NCBI GenBank assembly: GCA_947501315.1 | Contig: CANMXH010000113.1 | Location: 1 to 7,214 of the forward strand | Length of the DNA: 7,214 nucleotides | From: Caulobacteraceae bacterium | GTDB lineage: Bacteria; Pseudomonadota; Alphaproteobacteria; Caulobacterales; Caulobacteraceae | Reading direction: 5' to 3' | Shown here: one piece after another, positions 4,870-7,214 of the stretch | Numbering within the stretch: the first letter of the stretch is position 1 | Layout of the letters: each line of letters opens with the position of its first letter | Program-made: the position numbers and the translations under genes | Notes under the pieces: generated by a model | The model's database searches: none | Told to the model about the DNA's origin: nothing | What the model saw: the letters and a program-made list of their open reading frames with translations, nothing else

Positions 4870-5733
4870 CTAGATCGCGTCGCGCCTCGCCTGATCCAGA
4901 TACAGGGTCCGCAACCGCGTCGTGATCGGCCCGGGCTTGCCATTGCCGATCTTCACCCCGTCGATCGATACCGCCGGCATGACGAACGCTCCGGCGGCGG
5001 TGAAGAAGGCCTCCTTCGCCCGCCTGGCCTCGTCTACGCTGAACGGTCGCTCGTCCAGTTCGACGCCCTCTTCCGCAATCAGCGCCATAAGGGCGGTCCG
5101 GGTGATCCCTTTCAGGATATTGGCCTGGGCATCCCGGGTCCGCAGCTTGCCGTGCTCGTCGACGATCCAGGCATTGGTCGATGAGCCTTCGGTGACCAGC
5201 CCCATCTCGTCGACCATCCAGGCCTCATAGGCCCCACGCTCGCGGGCAGCCTGTTTGGCCAGGACATTGGGGAGCAGGCCGACGGTCTTGATATCACAAC
5301 GACCCCAGCGGATGTCGGGTACGGTGACGACGGCGACGCCGTTCTTCGCGGTTGCCTCGCTCTTGAAGGCACTGATCGAGCGGGCCGTGACGACCACGCT
5401 GGGCGGCGTGCCCTCCGCCGGGAAGGGATGGTCGCGCCGGGCCGTGCCGCGCGTGACCTGCAGATAGACAATCCCGTTGCTGACCCGGTTGCGCCGGATC
5501 GTCTCCTTGAGCACTCGGGTCAGGGACTCGCGCGTCATCGGAATGTCGATGCGCAGCTCGTTCAGGCTACGGTGCAGCCGGGTCATGTGGCCGTCGAAAT
5601 CCGCCATGCGACCGTCGAAGATCGACCAGACCTCATAGACCCCGTCCGCGAACTGGAAGCCGCGATCCTCGACGTGGATCACAGCCTGGCCGTGCGGCTG
5701 GTACTGGCCATTCACATAGGCGACGCGGCTCAT
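4870..5733 (-). CDS. dat: D-amino acid aminotransferase (class IV PLP enzyme)
   Basis: The 287-residue product is a fold-type IV PLP transaminase of the usual length. It should interconvert D-alanine and D-glutamate with their 2-oxo acids in the cytoplasm, feeding or draining peptidoglycan precursors. VEDRGFQFADGVYEVW (21-36) is the N-terminal signature. K149 in RCDIKTVGLLPN is the likely Schiff-base lysine, and E182 in TEGSSTN the acid contacting the PLP pyridine nitrogen. Y33, R100 and H102 align with the Tyr31/Arg98/His100 carboxylate trap of Bacillus D-amino acid transaminase, favouring the D-specific enzyme over branched-chain aminotransferase or aminodeoxychorismate lyase. The ATG overlaps the ntrX stop as ATGA, with AAGAGG ten bases upstream inside ntrX, so translation is probably coupled to the regulator. 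hfq follows after a 108-base gap. Confidence 0.88.
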   Translation of the reverse strand: MSRVAYVNGQYQPHGQAVIHVEDRGFQFADGVYEVWSIFDGRMADFDGHMTRLHRSLNELRIDIPMTRESLTRVLKETIRRNRVSNGIVYLQVTRGTARRDHPFPAEGTPPSVVVTARSISAFKSEATAKNGVAVVTVPDIRWGRCDIKTVGLLPNVLAKQAARERGAYEAWMVDEMGLVTEGSSTNAWIVDEHGKLRTRDAQANILKGITRTALMALIAEEGVELDERPFSVDEARRAKEAFFTAAGAFVMPAVSIDGVKIGNGKPGPITTRLRTLYLDQARRDAI

Positions 5734-7145
5734 TCTTCGACTGCCTCTTCGATATCGTCCTCGCCGCCGCGCGACGGCGACACACCCAGCGATTTGAGCT
5801 TCCGGTGCAGGGCCGACCGCTCCATGCCGATGAAGGCGGCGGTGCGCGAGATATTGCCGCCGAAGCGCATGATCTGCGCCGCCAGATATTCGCGCTCGAA
5901 AACCTCACGGGCCTCGCGCAGCGGCAGGGCGATGATGCGCTCGCCGCCCAGCGTGCCGGTCGAATTGGCGTTGGTCGCCTCGGATGGCAGCATGTCGGCA
6001 CTGATCGGCTGGTCCGGATCGCCCGTGGCGAGGATCAGCAGCCGTTCGACATTGTTGCGCAGCTGACGGACGTTACCGGGCCAGGGATGGACCTGCAGCA
6101 CGGCGATGGCGTCGTCACCAAGCCGTCGTTTGGGCAGCCCCTGCGACGCCGACAGGGTCTCTATGAAATAGTCGATCAGTTCCTGGATATCCTCACGCCG
6201 CTCGGAAAGGGCGGGCACCCGGATCGGCACGACGTTCAGACGGTGGAACAGGTCCTCGCGGAACCGGCCCTCGGCGATTTCGACCTTGAGGTCCCGGGAT
6301 GTCGAGGTGACCACCCGGATATCGACCTGGACGTCCTGTTCGCCACCCACCCGGCGGAAGCGTTGCTCGACCAGCACGCGCAGGACCCGGCTCTGACTCT
6401 CGCGTGGCATGTCGCCGACATCGTCGAGATAGAGGGTGCCGTTGTGGGCCCGCTCGAACACGCCGATCTTGCGCGGCCGGCCGTCGTGGCCCTCCTCGCC
6501 GAACAGCTCGATATCCAGCCGTTCGGGGGTCATGCCGGCAGCGGAGATGGCCACGAACTCGCCCCTGGACCGGGCGCTGGCCTCATGGATCTGGCGCGCC
6601 ACCAGTTCCTTGCCCGAGCCGGGCGGGCCCGAGATCAGGACGCGGCTGTTGGCAGGTGCGACCTTGGCGACGGTGCTGCGCAGGGTCTGGGCTGCGGCGG
6701 ATCGACCGATGAAACCCGAAGGGGCCGCCACCTGGGCGCGCAGCCGCCTGTTCTCGCGCTTGAGCGAGGACGCCTCAAGCGCCCGCTGAACCACGACCAC
6801 CAGACGATCGGACTTGAACGGCTTTTCAATGAAGTCATAGGCCCCGCGCTGCAGGGCCGTGACCGCCGTCTCGATGTTGCCGTGGCCCGAGATCATCACC
6901 ACCGGCAGATCGGGATCCAGTTCCTTGATCACATCCAGCAGTTCCAGCCCGTCCAGACCGCCGCCCTGCATCCAGATATCGAGCAGCGCCAGCGACGGCC
7001 GTCGCGCCCGGATCGCGGCCAGGGCCTCGTCGGAGTTGGCGGCGACCCGCACGGCGTGGCCCTCGTCCTCCAGCAGGCCTGAAACCAGCTCGCGGATGTC
7101 GGCCTCGTCGTCGACGACCAGAATATCGGCGCCCGTGGATCGCAT
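5730..7145 (-). CDS. ntrX: Response regulator NtrX (REC, AAA+, Fis-type HTH)
   Basis: The 471-residue product has the NtrC-type layout. The receiver domain (about 7-122) shows D12/D13, phospho-acceptor D56, S86 and K108. The AAA+ domain (about 145-370) has Walker A GPPGSGKE (173-180), Walker B LYLDDVGD (238-245) and candidate arginine fingers R296 and R302 in GRFREDLFHRLNV. The C-terminal Fis-type helix-turn-helix (about 425-460) ends GMERSALHRKLKSLGV. NtrX is the partner of the membrane kinase NtrY and acts on nitrogen, redox and cell-envelope genes in alphaproteobacteria. The sigma-54-contacting GAFTGA loop is absent: the stretch from G219 to G228 reads GHDGRPRKIG. The Walker B acidic pair is Asp-Asp (D241-D242) where Asp-Glu is usual. 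A role independent of sigma-54 is therefore likely. GAGG lies four bases before the ATG; nine bases separate it from the upstream stop, and dat overlaps its end. Confidence 0.93.
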   Translation of the reverse strand: MRSTGADILVVDDEADIRELVSGLLEDEGHAVRVAANSDEALAAIRARRPSLALLDIWMQGGGLDGLELLDVIKELDPDLPVVMISGHGNIETAVTALQRGAYDFIEKPFKSDRLVVVVQRALEASSLKRENRRLRAQVAAPSGFIGRSAAAQTLRSTVAKVAPANSRVLISGPPGSGKELVARQIHEASARSRGEFVAISAAGMTPERLDIELFGEEGHDGRPRKIGVFERAHNGTLYLDDVGDMPRESQSRVLRVLVEQRFRRVGGEQDVQVDIRVVTSTSRDLKVEIAEGRFREDLFHRLNVVPIRVPALSERREDIQELIDYFIETLSASQGLPKRRLGDDAIAVLQVHPWPGNVRQLRNNVERLLILATGDPDQPISADMLPSEATNANSTGTLGGERIIALPLREAREVFEREYLAAQIMRFGGNISRTAAFIGMERSALHRKLKSLGVSPSRGGEDDIEEAVEE

Positions 7146-7154
7146 GATGCCTCG

Positions 7155-7214
7155 CTATTCGGCGGCCGGAGCCGTGCGGGACCGGGAGGCTTTCGCCTCC
7201 TTCGTCCCGGCGGC
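7155..7214 (-). CDS. ntrY: C-terminal end of the gene upstream of ntrX, by position the sensor kinase NtrY
   Basis: The minus strand from 7214 encodes 19 residues, ending EAKASRSRTAPAAE and a TAG at 7157-7155, nine bases before the ntrX start. Close spacing and direction fit ntrY, which precedes ntrX in alphaproteobacteria. The visible residues are an Ala/Lys/Arg-rich tail without any kinase motif, so the name rests on gene order alone. Confidence 0.5.
   Translation of the reverse strand, partial: AAGTKEAKASRSRTAPAAE
7177..7209. repeat. Hairpin inside the last codons of the ntrY-position gene
   Basis: A perfect 6-pair stem GGAGGC (7185-7190) with GCCTCC (7195-7200) around TTTC (GAAA on the coding strand) is extended by CGGGAC (7177-7182) with GTCCCG (7204-7209) across a small internal loop. 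It lies within coding sequence about 30-60 bases before the ntrX start. On the transcript the GAAA tetraloop stem would be stable and could influence the ntrY-ntrX boundary. Its role is unknown. Confidence 0.65.

Noticed and set aside
5805..7082. 425-residue plus-strand frame opposite ntrX
   Set aside because: Antisense to all NtrX domains with intact motifs; composition is that of a shadow frame.

Overview
The window looks like chromosomal DNA of a GC-rich alphaproteobacterium, most likely of the Caulobacterales (Brevundimonas, Caulobacter or Phenylobacterium type). The evidence is the conserved order ntrY-ntrX-dat-hfq-hflX on the minus strand facing mazG on the plus strand, the strong third-position G/C bias, and intergenic palindromes of a kind I associate with this group. 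The genus is an inference.

Left part: the 5' end of a minus-strand gene for an unidentified exported protein (1-156) lies divergent from a plus-strand pair. The pair is a GPH-family (MelB-like) MFS symporter (297-1691) and mazG (1688-2479), joined by a 4-base ATGA stop/start overlap. The 140-base divergent gap must hold the promoters, but I see no convincing consensus there, only two GANTC sites 20 bases apart.

Middle: between the convergent mazG and hflX genes sits a compact unit of about 470 bases (2561-3032). It is one small DUF559 PD-(D/E)XK nuclease gene bracketed by a perfect 36-base inverted repeat, with a further matching 11 bases at the outer edges. The GTG start codon begins on the last base of the left arm, and the stop codon ends two bases before the right arm. 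The outer half of each arm is a second hairpin whose tip differs between the two arms. A 16-base direct repeat spans the stop codons of both mazG and the nuclease gene. This is the best candidate in the window for an undescribed system: a nuclease gene travelling with, or acting on, REP-like palindromes.

Right part: on the minus strand, read from the right edge, are the last codons of a gene that is ntrY by position, ntrX (response regulator with AAA+ and Fis domains, no GAFTGA loop), dat (D-amino acid transaminase, ATGA overlap with ntrX), hfq (RNA chaperone) and hflX (ribosome-splitting GTPase). A 133-base composite palindrome of a second repeat family separates hfq from hflX and ends 16 bases before the TTG start of hflX. 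The row joins envelope/nitrogen signalling, D-amino acid metabolism and post-transcriptional control, as in related genomes.

No tRNA, rRNA, CRISPR array, complete insertion sequence or phage gene was seen. Apart from the listed genes and gaps, long open frames on the opposite strands are GC-rich shadows.
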